The notes under the pieces: model-generated
The model's input: only the letters and a program-made list of their open reading frames with translations
Databases searched by the model: none
What the model was told of the DNA's origin: nothing
Shown here: in pieces, positions 53,944 to 62,665 of the stretch
Layout: each line of letters starts with the position of its first letter
Position numbering within the stretch: position 1 is the stretch's first letter
Program-made: the position numbers and the translations under genes
Assembly (NCBI GenBank): GCA_949298075.1
Contig: CASFVA010000007.1
Location: 1-64,000 of the forward strand
DNA from: an uncultured Lentisphaeria bacterium
GTDB lineage: Bacteria; Verrucomicrobiota; Lentisphaeria; Victivallales; Victivallaceae
Reading direction: 5' to 3'
Length of the DNA: 64,000 nt

Positions 53944-55641
53944 TCACTGTCCGTCCGGTCCGATGGCGGACTTTTTCAGTTCGTCAAGCACAAACTGCAC
54001 CGCCGAAGGTTTTCCGGCTGGCGGAACCGGCAGGCGGCTGATTTTTTCGATCGCGTCAAAGAGTCGGAAACAGCTTTCCCGATAGTCCAGACCGCCGATT
54101 TCGGAAATCAGACGGATACCGCGATCCATAAGTTTTTTGTTGGTGACGTCGACCCAGCTCATCCAGTTGCCGGTGACGCGGCCGAGCACCACCATGATTC
54201 CGGTCGAGGCGGTGTTCAACACCAGCTTGACCGCCAGATGGTGCATGATCAGCAGCGGAGTTTCAGCTCCGGAATACTCCACCTTGAAATCGGCGGCGGC
54301 GGCGCCTCCGACCGCCAGACGGCGGACGAAGCGGAAGCCGGTGGCCGATTTCTCGAAGGCCCGCTCCAGTTCCGGAGCGCCGTCGGCTCCGACCGTCACC
54401 AGCACTGCGGCGTCGCGTCCGGTGGCGCAACGTTCTTCCGGGGATTCCCGGCCGACTTCGAATTTCAGGAGTTCGGCGGCTGAAATCAGCGGCGGATTCG
54501 TCTCAATGTTCGGCGGAGCCCCCATTGCCCGGTAATCCTGCGGCGTCCATTCCAGGCAGCGCAACGGGCGGTGCATGCCGTGTTTCCAGACTTCCGGAGT
54601 CGACCGCAGCGGATTTTTGACGAACGCCCAGGGGGCCGGTGAAGTGCGGTCGTCGCTTTTGCGGAACGGCGGCAGCATGAAAGTCGGGGAACGTTCGGTA
54701 GTGTCGGTGAAAATATCCAGCAGAAAATCGTCTGCGAAATAGGTGACAAGTCCGCCGTCGCGGTAGACTCCGGCTTCAAAATCGATGTAGGCGGCAATGG
54801 CCGGCGCTGCCGTTTCCAGCTGGTCGAGCAGCGCTCTGAAGGCCGCGGCGTAGTCGGGAACCGGGACGCCGAGCAGACCGCACATGATGCTCTCCAGCGC
54901 GGCTCCGGCCACGAGTTGCTCCGAGGTGGTGGCCTGCATCCGGGTCGAGCCGGACAGAGCCATCGGTCCGCAGTGCAGATCCAGCACCGTGACTGCCGGA
55001 TTGCAAATGGCCTGCCGGGAACGTTCCAGGTGTTCGGCCAGCAGTTCGGCCGGATTGTTGAACATCAGAAACACTCTGGCTTTGCGGCGCAAAGCTTCGT
55101 CAACCGTGCCGAGCACTGAGGAGGTTTCGCCGCCTTCGGTGATGGCGACCAGCATGTCATCCGCCGTCAGGTTGAGTTCGCGCACCTGCTGCCGGCCGAA
55201 TTCCTGATAATCTTCGAAAAATTCCACAGACCGCACGAGCGCATAATCGCCGCCGGTCATGATGCTGGCAACCTGGTCCGCGTAAGGGGAGGCGGCGGCG
55301 TTTTTGCTGCAGCAGTCGCGCCACATGCACTCGAGCAGAATGCTGAGGCGTCCGGTGGCGCCGCAGCCGGAGAAGACGATCCGGCCTCCGGCGGCAACGG
55401 TCCGGCGTCCGGCTTCGACCAGGCGGTGGAATCCGGCGCTCCGGAATATGCGTTCCGCCATATCCAGCACATTGCGGTCGACCCGCTGAAGGCAGCGGAC
55501 GCCTTGTTCGCTGCCCGCCGCGAATTCACGATCAAGGTTCCGGGTCAGCGGATTGGATTGTTCCGTCGGCAGAAATCCGAGATGAAACTGTTTTTCATTT
55601 TCAATGAAACTCGATGCCAGAAGATTGGATTGACTGCTCAT
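53944..55641 (-). CDS. Double-SIS protein of the MurQ/GKRP family
   Basis: A 565-residue protein with two SIS sugar-phosphate domains. SGCGATGRLSILL, AITEGGETSSVLGTVDEAL and GPMALSGSTRMQATTSEQL lie in the first; MHHLAVKLVLNTASTGIMVVLGRVTGNWM and TNKKLMDRGIRLI in the second. These are MurQ etherase motifs split across a protein twice as long, the layout of glucokinase regulatory protein (GKRP). It may be an etherase, a sugar-phosphate isomerase or a regulator. ATG at 55641 is chosen; an in-frame ATG at 55713 would be inside or upstream of the promoter's start region. Confidence 0.75.
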   Translation of the reverse strand: MSSQSNLLASSFIENEKQFHLGFLPTEQSNPLTRNLDREFAAGSEQGVRCLQRVDRNVLDMAERIFRSAGFHRLVEAGRRTVAAGGRIVFSGCGATGRLSILLECMWRDCCSKNAAASPYADQVASIMTGGDYALVRSVEFFEDYQEFGRQQVRELNLTADDMLVAITEGGETSSVLGTVDEALRRKARVFLMFNNPAELLAEHLERSRQAICNPAVTVLDLHCGPMALSGSTRMQATTSEQLVAGAALESIMCGLLGVPVPDYAAAFRALLDQLETAAPAIAAYIDFEAGVYRDGGLVTYFADDFLLDIFTDTTERSPTFMLPPFRKSDDRTSPAPWAFVKNPLRSTPEVWKHGMHRPLRCLEWTPQDYRAMGAPPNIETNPPLISAAELLKFEVGRESPEERCATGRDAAVLVTVGADGAPELERAFEKSATGFRFVRRLAVGGAAAADFKVEYSGAETPLLIMHHLAVKLVLNTASTGIMVVLGRVTGNWMSWVDVTNKKLMDRGIRLISEIGGLDYRESCFRLFDAIEKISRLPVPPAGKPSAVQFVLDELKKSAIGPDGQ

Positions 55642-55729
55642 TACCACACCTAATTCAGACTTGACTGCGGTCGACCGGTTCGACGTTGATGGCATGCCGC
55701 AGCGGCATTGCATCGCGGGATGCCGAATA

Positions 55730-55764
55730 TTACATTAACGTAACATACAATTTGTGCAAGTCAA
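55730..55764 (-). promoter_or_regulatory. Promoter and palindrome upstream of the double-SIS gene
   Basis: Minus-strand TTGACT (55759-55764), 16-base spacer, TACGTT (55737-55742). The near-palindrome TTACATTAACGTAA (55730-55743) covers the -10. Confidence 0.5.
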
Positions 55765-55826
55765 ATCGCGGTCATGAGGATTTTGCGGTTTTCTGCGCCG
55801 GCGCCGGCCGGGACGGCGGTTCCCGG

Positions 55827-56771
55827 TCACCTTGACACACTGTAGGCTGAGACAAAAGTCCGGGACTCCCCCGCATTGAGAGCGGCAAAACCGCTGACCG
55901 CCGGCGGCAATTGCAGATTCGGCGCATTGGTCATCCAGCTCATGGGTTCGATGCAGAAGAATTCCCGCCCGCCGCCGCCGTTCCAGCAGGCGAGATGGCG
56001 GTATTGGAGATCAAAGCGGTAACTGATGCGCCAGCCTCGCCGGAGAACCACCGCCGCATGACCGGTGCCAAGCGGAAAATGGCAGGCGATCGCCCGGGAA
56101 TGCGCGGGAATACGGCCGTCCAGCAGGTCCAGCTCGTCCGGAGCCCACGGCCGCCGGCCGCCGGTGGGAAGGCGGCGGACCGGATGCACCTCCCAGCAGC
56201 TGTCCTGATGAGGCACCTGCACGGTGGCGGATTCCTCCGGCGGCAGCAAAAAGGTGGTGTGAAAGCCGACCCCCAGCGGCATGGCTCCGGAACCGCGGTT
56301 TTCCACTGTAAGGGTGTGTTCCAGCGTCTCCGGGGCCAGCCGGTAGCGCATTTCCAGATGGAATTCGTACGGCCAGCCGGCGAATTCAGGTTCGCCGCGG
56401 GTGAAATCGCAAGCAAGGGTGACCGTGTCGCCGCTCATGGCGTCCAGCCGCCAGGGGCGCCCCAGCATCAGGCCGTGCAGGTGGGAGCCGGTCGCCGGTT
56501 CGTTGACCGGCAGCCGGCAGAGCCGCCCGTTGAAGCGGAAGCAGCCGTCGGCAATCCGATTGGGGGGCAGCAGCAGCGGTGTGCCGTGGCACTGCGGATT
56601 CGTCCGGAGTTCTGCGGAGTTCCGGGGCGGACGCAGTATTTCCAGGCCGCTCGGGCGGTGGAGCAGCCCGATCAGATTGCCGCCCGAGGCGGGAGCCAGA
56701 GTGGCGCGCCAGCAGTCCGAGGTCAGCTCCAGCAGTTCCAGGTCGTCGAGTTGGCGCCGCCGTTCCTGCAT
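55827..56771 (-). CDS. Aldose 1-epimerase-like protein
   Basis: A 314-residue galactose-mutarotase-fold protein. GGNLIGLLHRPSGLEILRPP, PNRIADGCFRFNGR, GSHLHGLMLGRPW with the conserved histidine, and FCIEPMSWMTNAPN near the end match the family. It equilibrates alpha and beta sugar anomers. Its ATG overlaps the stop of the DUF1116 gene (TGATG), so the two are coupled. Confidence 0.87.
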   Translation of the reverse strand: MQERRRQLDDLELLELTSDCWRATLAPASGGNLIGLLHRPSGLEILRPPRNSAELRTNPQCHGTPLLLPPNRIADGCFRFNGRLCRLPVNEPATGSHLHGLMLGRPWRLDAMSGDTVTLACDFTRGEPEFAGWPYEFHLEMRYRLAPETLEHTLTVENRGSGAMPLGVGFHTTFLLPPEESATVQVPHQDSCWEVHPVRRLPTGGRRPWAPDELDLLDGRIPAHSRAIACHFPLGTGHAAVVLRRGWRISYRFDLQYRHLACWNGGGGREFFCIEPMSWMTNAPNLQLPPAVSGFAALNAGESRTFVSAYSVSR

Positions 56772-57988
56772 CAGCCGAGCGCCCGTTCGAAACACGCCGG
56801 CGGAGTTCTGGCCCAGCCCACGCCGATCTGTCCGCCGGTCGTCCGGGAGAGAATGCCGCCGTGCATTTTCGGAGTGGTCCGGTGCGCCACGGCCAGTTCA
56901 GCTGAAATACCCGCCGGCGCTCCCCCCTCGGGCAGCTGCGGAATAACGAATCGGGGATTGCGTCCCAGGCAGATGGTCGCCATCTCGGCGCACTGCCGGA
57001 TTCCGTCATCCGGAGTTTCGCCGCGTTCGCGCAGCAGAGCCGGACTGGCCGCCGCGGCCAGTCCGCCGAGTCCCCAGGCTTCGACATTGCTGCTGTCGCC
57101 GAGCCAGGGCGCCGCGTCCGTCAGCGAGTCCGTCGGCGAGAAGCAGCGGCCGCTGAAGGTCGGGGCCGGAGCGGTGAACCACTCTTCGCCGCGTCCGCTG
57201 ATCTTGATGCCAAATTCGCATCCGTTGCCGCACATCGCCGTCACCAGTGTGGAACCGGTTATTCCGGACGCGGATTTCAGCGCCGCGACTGCCGAGGCAC
57301 ATCCGACATGATGCACGAAGCGGCGGCAGGAGTTGAGCCAGCTCAGCAGCGCCAGCCGGTCGGCATCGCTCAAATCCGCCGCCAGCGCCGGTTCGATCAG
57401 TTTGGAAATGAAAAGCTTGTCGGTGGCGGTCTGCCGGGTGTGTTCCTCATCGCCCATCAGCAGTCCGGCGGCGAAAAGTTCAGCCACGTCGATGCCGCCG
57501 GCCTGTTTCAGCACGAGGTCGAGCCGGGGGGCGATGAAGTCGGCGATGAATTTGAGATTGGTCAGTACCGCCGGAGTGCAGACTCCCCAGCCGCCGAGTC
57601 CGCCGCCCTGTTCTCCCTCGATCGGCGCGGCGAAACCCGGCGTTCCGGAATTTTCCTCGCGCACCGCCAGCACCGTCATGGAATAAGAGGTGATGCCCGC
57701 GCCGGGACCGCCGGAATGGAAATCGTTGGCGCAGCCGAGTTCGATTTCGCCGGACTCAATTTTGGCCGCGGTTTCGGCGTCGTCGCGGGCGAGGCCTTCG
57801 AACCGGGCCGCTCCGGCAATTCCCATGCGGTGGGGGCCGCGCATATCCCGGTATGCCACCGGCGGGCCGGAGTGCAGGATCAGGTTTTTTCTGAATCCCG
57901 GAATCAGTTTCCCGGCAGGGCCGCAGCCGATGAGTCGGGGCCGCGCTTCGATCAGGCGTTGCAGGGCGGTTTGGTCGGCGGAAATCAT
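56771..57988 (-). CDS. DUF1116 protein (AllG/YlbE-like)
   Basis: A 405-residue DUF1116 protein, the family of E. coli AllG (YlbE), a subunit of oxamate carbamoyltransferase in allantoin use. NDFHSGGPGAGITSYSM, GIDVAELFAAGLLMGDEEHTR and TAMCGNGCEFGIKISG are conserved-looking segments. The usual partners FdrA/AllF and AllH are absent; its neighbour is a sugar epimerase, so it probably serves sugar catabolism here. AGGAGC precedes ATG at 57988. Confidence 0.8.
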   Translation of the reverse strand: MISADQTALQRLIEARPRLIGCGPAGKLIPGFRKNLILHSGPPVAYRDMRGPHRMGIAGAARFEGLARDDAETAAKIESGEIELGCANDFHSGGPGAGITSYSMTVLAVREENSGTPGFAAPIEGEQGGGLGGWGVCTPAVLTNLKFIADFIAPRLDLVLKQAGGIDVAELFAAGLLMGDEEHTRQTATDKLFISKLIEPALAADLSDADRLALLSWLNSCRRFVHHVGCASAVAALKSASGITGSTLVTAMCGNGCEFGIKISGRGEEWFTAPAPTFSGRCFSPTDSLTDAAPWLGDSSNVEAWGLGGLAAAASPALLRERGETPDDGIRQCAEMATICLGRNPRFVIPQLPEGGAPAGISAELAVAHRTTPKMHGGILSRTTGGQIGVGWARTPPACFERALG

Positions 57989-58007
57989 GGGTTGCTCCTG
58001 AATTAAT

Positions 58008-58025
58008 TATATCAAATCTGATATA
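58008..58025. promoter_or_regulatory. Operator TATATCA-N4-TGATATA upstream of the DUF1116 operon
   Basis: Two perfect 7-bp arms immediately downstream of the -10, the same arrangement as at 50485-50502. Confidence 0.75.
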
Positions 58026-58052
58026 ATATAGCGCTCTGATTGGGGAAATCAA
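58025..58052 (-). promoter_or_regulatory. Promoter of the DUF1116-epimerase operon
   Basis: Minus-strand TTGATT (58047-58052), 16-base spacer, TATATT (58025-58030). Confidence 0.65.
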
Positions 58053-58133
58053 GTTCCCCAAGTGAAAAAAACGGATCTCCGCTCCGGCCTCCGGGAATGA
58101 CGAGGCCCGCGTCATTCCGATGCCTGCCGCGGA

Positions 58134-61100
58134 TCAGAGAGTGAGCACCACTTCGTCGGGAGAGAAAGGCAGCGGCGCCGCCTCGTCCAGCAGCTCGTCG
58201 ATTGCGGTCCGGTAGGCCTTGATTTCGGCCCCGGAACGGGTGAAGTCCATCTGGTTGCGGACCACTTTCTCCGGAATCTGCAGCACCGCCCCGGCGCGGC
58301 GCGCGAAATCCGGCGGCCACGCCTCAGGGCGTTTTTCCGCTTCTCCGGCCGCCCGCTCCAGCAGCCGGTAGGCGGCCAGATCTTCAAAGCCGTCGCGCAT
58401 GTTTTCCAGCGGAAAGGAGGCCAGCGGCCTGGCGCCCGGACCGGCATAGACAAGGCAGCCGTCGCCGTTCAGGCTGGCAAAGCTGTTGGGATTCCACTTC
58501 AGAAAGGGGTCGGGGTCAGTCAGCGGCTCATTGTCTCCCCACAGGTTGACGGCGTAGTACAAATAGCCGTCCGGACGGAGCTTGGCGGCCATGAAGCCGT
58601 GCATGATCCGCTGATCGATTGCGTCGGACTCCACCCAGACGTTCGGATAGGGCCGGCTTGCCGACGGACTCAGGTACCACCAGACTTTGCGCCCCTGCCG
58701 CCGCGCTTTCGCGGCCTGTCCGGCATCGTAGAAATTGATGACCGGACACCAGATGTCAACATTTCTGAACAGTTCGCGCAGTCCGTAGGCCGGGTCGTGG
58801 GTGGTGGTCATGACTTTCAGCCCGGGAAATTCCCGATGAATGGCGTCGGCGCAGCGTCCCAGCGCCGACCACTTTTCCCGGGGAGATTCATCGAAACCGT
58901 AGACATAAGCGGTGTCGAGCAGGCCGAGCTCCCTGGCGCGGAGGTAATGCGGTCGGATTCGATCCACCGCTTCCCGGACGTAACCGTCAATGGTCTTGGA
59001 CTTCATCATCTGCTCGAAGGAGCAAAGATTGAAAGCCGCGTGTCTGCCCTGTGCCTTGAGGTGCTGCATCATCTCGAAATCCGGTCCCGAGGGTCGGTAA
59101 ATGCCGTCCGGTTCCACCCCGAAATCCGCCATGAAATCGGCATACTCCAGCCGCAGGCGTTTCCAGTTGACGCCCAGCCGTCCGGCCATCTGCCGCATGT
59201 CGTCGCCGTTGGAAGTCGCTGTCGGCATGATTGGCCGGATCGGCAGCTCGTAACGGCGGACCCGCAGCCGCAGAGCGAGGCTGCCGATGACGTTGCCGGC
59301 GGAAAGAATTTCAATCCGCCCGCGGTAGAGACCGGGCTCCTGACTGCGCGGCGCCCGGAAGCGCAGATAGAAGGCCTGCAGCACATGGGGATTGACGTCC
59401 AGGGTATCGAAAAAATCCAGAAAAACATGGGGATAATAACCGACATACGGCACCGGATAAGACGGCCGGATCGTGGTTTTCAGTGAGCCGACCACCAGGG
59501 TTTGCACCGATTCGGCGGGGAACTCCGTTCCCTGATCGTTTTTCAACGGGCCGATCCGCACGGTGACCTGACTGAGCTTGCGGTCGCCGGCCAGTACGAA
59601 AATCTGTACGCCCTCTTTTTCCCCGCGGGCCAGGCTGAGTCCGGTTTCTCCGGTGACGTTCAACTTGAACGGCACCTCCACCGGCGGCAGTTTGACCATG
59701 GCCGAATCCGCGCCGAAAGCGAAGGAACCGTCGGTAAGTTTCCGGCGTTCAGCTTCGGCCCGGGCGGTCAGTTCGGCGTTGACCCGGCGGATGCGGTGAG
59801 GCAGGTGGTCGCAGATTTTCCGGAGTTCCAGGAATTTTTCGAGCGTCAGCTGCCGGTCGTTCAGTGCCGCAGTCAATGTTTCCAGTTCCCGTTCCAGCTC
59901 CGCCAGTCGGGTGCGCGATTCCCGGCCCCAGGCGGTGTCGGCGGCGAATTTCAGTTTCTCATCGGAAATCAGCTTGCGCATTTCCCGGTCGGAAAAACCG
60001 CTGTGCCGCTGGTTGAGCCGCAGAATTTCCTGCTCAAGTTCGGGCGGAACCGGCCGGGAAACGCCGCTGGGTTTGAGCAGATGAAAGTTGTCGAAGTACA
60101 GTTCGCAGTCAATCTGCTGCGGCTTGTAAACGATGAAGTGGAGCATGCGGATGTCGGACAGATCGATTTTTTCCGCCGCCCGCGAGAGCGGAATGACCAC
60201 CCGCTGGAGGGAATAGGCCTTGAAATTGAAGCCATCGCTCCGATAGCCGGAACGGAACGGGGTTTTGCCATCGGTGAGGAAGAATCGGATGTGGTGCCGT
60301 TTTCCGGTCGGATTGACCACGTCGAAGACCAGCCAGTCGTAACCGGTCCAGTTTTTCCGCTCGAATGAGGGGAACATGCGCAGTGCCCGCCACTCATTGG
60401 CGCCGTCAACGTGCACCGGACTGCGATAATGCAGCGCGTATTCTCCGTCGGTGGCGTAACGTTTTTCCCGGCTGAACTCCCCCGGTCTGATCAGCTGAAA
60501 ATCCCGGAGTTCATCCGGTGTTTCGAAGCTGTAGAGTTCCGCCCGGCTCTGAGGCGGACGCATTCCTTCGCGATAAGTGCCACCGGGGAGCTTATTCAGC
60601 AGTTCCGGGTTGACCTCCGGCAGCGTTTCCCCCCGCCCGGTCAGCCGGAAGTTGTCAAATGCCAGATCCGCGCCGCGCCCGGCTTCGGGCAGGCAGAGGG
60701 AGATGCTGTTCACCCGGGACAAATCGATCTTCCGCCCGGCTTCGGCCAGATCAACGCAAACCGTGGTATGAGTGCCGGGCTGCAGGTAGATCACCCGGTG
60801 GGTGTAACCCCGGTTGAAGGCCTGGCCCTCCGACGCCAGAAACAGCAGAACCTGCTGTTCATTCTCAGTCGGATTTACCGCGTCGAAGACCAGATATTCT
60901 GCATTTTTCCAGTTGCCAAGCCCGGGCGGCACCGTAATTCCGAGGCCGGGCCAGTTCTGTTTCGACTGGGGCATGACCCGCATCCGGGCGTGAAACCGGC
61001 CTTCGGAAGGAAAGCTCCCGCCGACCAGTCCGGGTTCGACCGGTCCCCGGCTCGACACCATGTCCTGTTCTGCCCGGGACTCGAAAGTGTTGATGCTCGT

Positions 61101-61163
61101 CGTCCCCATGGCCGCAAGCGGCAGGGCGAGGGCACCGATGAAGAGACTTGCTGCTTTCATCAT
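58134..61163 (-). CDS. Large secreted modular glycosidase-like protein with DUF4091
   Basis: A 1009-residue protein. A signal peptide (about residues 1-19, ending AAMG) is followed by two carbohydrate-binding-like beta domains (about 25-175 and 205-370), each ending in a 'FDNF.L' strand, then a helical linker rich in charged residues (about 390-480), and a GH123-like catalytic TIM barrel ending in a DUF4091 domain (YYAVNLWGDNEP ... ENMRDGFEDLAAYRLLERA). AGGAG precedes tandem ATGs. It follows the GntR/LacI-type regulator on the same strand. It should act on outside glycans; the substrate is unknown. Confidence 0.8.
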   Translation of the reverse strand: MMKAASLFIGALALPLAAMGTTSINTFESRAEQDMVSSRGPVEPGLVGGSFPSEGRFHARMRVMPQSKQNWPGLGITVPPGLGNWKNAEYLVFDAVNPTENEQQVLLFLASEGQAFNRGYTHRVIYLQPGTHTTVCVDLAEAGRKIDLSRVNSISLCLPEAGRGADLAFDNFRLTGRGETLPEVNPELLNKLPGGTYREGMRPPQSRAELYSFETPDELRDFQLIRPGEFSREKRYATDGEYALHYRSPVHVDGANEWRALRMFPSFERKNWTGYDWLVFDVVNPTGKRHHIRFFLTDGKTPFRSGYRSDGFNFKAYSLQRVVIPLSRAAEKIDLSDIRMLHFIVYKPQQIDCELYFDNFHLLKPSGVSRPVPPELEQEILRLNQRHSGFSDREMRKLISDEKLKFAADTAWGRESRTRLAELERELETLTAALNDRQLTLEKFLELRKICDHLPHRIRRVNAELTARAEAERRKLTDGSFAFGADSAMVKLPPVEVPFKLNVTGETGLSLARGEKEGVQIFVLAGDRKLSQVTVRIGPLKNDQGTEFPAESVQTLVVGSLKTTIRPSYPVPYVGYYPHVFLDFFDTLDVNPHVLQAFYLRFRAPRSQEPGLYRGRIEILSAGNVIGSLALRLRVRRYELPIRPIMPTATSNGDDMRQMAGRLGVNWKRLRLEYADFMADFGVEPDGIYRPSGPDFEMMQHLKAQGRHAAFNLCSFEQMMKSKTIDGYVREAVDRIRPHYLRARELGLLDTAYVYGFDESPREKWSALGRCADAIHREFPGLKVMTTTHDPAYGLRELFRNVDIWCPVINFYDAGQAAKARRQGRKVWWYLSPSASRPYPNVWVESDAIDQRIMHGFMAAKLRPDGYLYYAVNLWGDNEPLTDPDPFLKWNPNSFASLNGDGCLVYAGPGARPLASFPLENMRDGFEDLAAYRLLERAAGEAEKRPEAWPPDFARRAGAVLQIPEKVVRNQMDFTRSGAEIKAYRTAIDELLDEAAPLPFSPDEVVLTL

Positions 61164-61254
61164 CTTCTCCTGTTTGGTGGATTTCAGCCTGCCGGCCGCG
61201 GCACATCAGGCAGAATGAGGCGCCGCAACCGGAACAGCAGGCCGGATATACGAT

Positions 61255-62316
61255 TTACGGCGCGGGAATGGATTCCCGCTCGATCCAGGCCGGCGCGATT
61301 TCCCGGGCCGGAAGCGGAGTGTCGGAGTTGCGGATCAGGGTCCGCAGCATCTCGCATGCACAGCGGGCGATGGCATCACGGGGGATGTAGGTGCCGGAAA
61401 GTCTGGGGCGCAGCACCGTATTGCTCTCCAGCCCGTCGATACCGACGACCGCGATGTCGCGTCCGACCCGCAGGCCGCGCTCTTCGCATACGCCGTACAA
61501 ATCGGCGGCGAAAGCGTCGCCCGCGATCAGGGCGCTGATTTTTTCGCCGCTGTCAAACATTTCGCGCAGCGCTTCGCAGCTGCTCTGGGCGGTGAAGCCG
61601 GCAAACCGCACCAGTCCGGCGTGCTGCGGCAGGCGGCGTTTCATGCATTCCTCATAAAAGTATTTTTCGCGTTCGTACAAATCCCGGGAGAAATGTTCGA
61701 CATCCGCGTGATGCAGGAAGGCGATGTCCCGGCAGCCGGCAGCGGTCAGCCGGTCAAAAATCAGGCGGATGATGGTGCGGTTGTCGATGTAGATGCTGTT
61801 GGGCAGTTTCCGCATGATGTCGGGAGAAACCGCCACGTGGGCAATGCCGTTGCGCCTGAAGTAGTGGTAGAACTCGGGATTGTCCATGAAGACGCTCAGC
61901 ACCGCCTGTCGTCGGAGTTTTCTCAGCGTTTCCTCGGCGTCGTGCAGTGAACCGCCGCAGGGGAAGATCGACACGGTAGCGCCCACTCCCTCTTCTCCCA
62001 GTTCCAGCGAGAGGTAATGGATCAGGTCGCGGACATAACCGGAGGCGTTAAGGCTTCTTTCCGTACCGAAGTAAAGGATGTCCACCACCGGGGGCAGCGA
62101 GGCGGTGGCCGCCGCTTTTTCAGTGGTATAGATGCCGCTGCCGTGAATGATGCGGACCTTTTCCGCTTTTTCCAGTTCCGCGAATACGCGGTTGAGGGTG
62201 GTCAGGCTCACTTCGAGTTCAGTTTTCAGCGTCCGCAGCGGCGGGAGCTTTGCTCCCGGGGGCAGTTCGGCAATCATGGTATTGAGTTTCTGGAGGGTCT
62301 GTTCACTCTTTTTCAT
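61255..62316 (-). CDS. GntR-type HTH regulator with a LacI-like sensor domain
   Basis: A 353-residue regulator. The first 70 residues are a GntR winged helix (LPPGAKLPPLRTLKTELEVSLTTLNRVFAELEKAEKV); the rest is a LacI-type ligand domain (SLELGEEGVGATVSIF, AGDAFAADLYGVCEERGLRVGRDIAVVGIDG). The AraR-like domain order fits sugar-responsive repressors. It has a strong divergent promoter and lies 91 bases before the DUF4091 gene, its probable target. Confidence 0.9.
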   Translation of the reverse strand: MKKSEQTLQKLNTMIAELPPGAKLPPLRTLKTELEVSLTTLNRVFAELEKAEKVRIIHGSGIYTTEKAAATASLPPVVDILYFGTERSLNASGYVRDLIHYLSLELGEEGVGATVSIFPCGGSLHDAEETLRKLRRQAVLSVFMDNPEFYHYFRRNGIAHVAVSPDIMRKLPNSIYIDNRTIIRLIFDRLTAAGCRDIAFLHHADVEHFSRDLYEREKYFYEECMKRRLPQHAGLVRFAGFTAQSSCEALREMFDSGEKISALIAGDAFAADLYGVCEERGLRVGRDIAVVGIDGLESNTVLRPRLSGTYIPRDAIARCACEMLRTLIRNSDTPLPAREIAPAWIERESIPAP

Positions 62317-62375
62317 CGTTCTCCACGCCGGCTGAAATTAAAATAGAATAACAATTGATGATGTGTTCTCTTTTT

Positions 62376-62404
62376 ATCATACCCGAAGAGTGTCGATTTG
62401 TCAA
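62376..62404 (-). promoter_or_regulatory. Promoter of the GntR-type regulator
   Basis: Minus-strand TTGACA (62399-62404), 17-base spacer, TATGAT (62376-62381). Confidence 0.75.
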
Positions 62405-62511
62405 GAGCATTTTTCAGAAAATTGTTTTTTTTCTTACAATTCCGCTTGAAATAAAATAATATCACTTTGAGAACGCTCCTGGAAAATTTTGTTTTTTTTT
62501 CAAAATCTCCA

Positions 62512-62539
62512 TTGACAATCCAATTTCCAGCAGTATAAT
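62512..62539 (+). promoter_or_regulatory. Promoter of the prepilin-like gene
   Basis: TTGACA (62512-62517), 16-base spacer, TATAAT (62534-62539), giving a leader of about 120 bases. Confidence 0.75.
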
Positions 62540-62665
62540 ATGAATAAAGTTCCAAAATTGAATCCAGTGATTTGTAATTGTTATTAAAATAATGAAAAAG
62601 TGATAACAATTTTGCGGTGCAACCTTTTTCCCCGGTCATTCTCAACTTAGGAGACATCACGAAGG

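Larger units (their letters stand above)
62317..62665. promoter_or_regulatory. AT-rich divergent control region (349 bp) without a gene
   Basis: It holds the GntR-type gene promoter on the left, the prepilin promoter in the middle, long T and A tracts, and an ATTGTTAT / ATAACAAT inverted repeat (62577-62584 and 62603-62610) in the prepilin leader. Confidence 0.7.

Noticed and set aside
52849-54483. 544-residue plus-strand frame across the URO-D-like and double-SIS genes
   Set aside because: Shadow of two recognised minus-strand genes; spans their intergenic gap.
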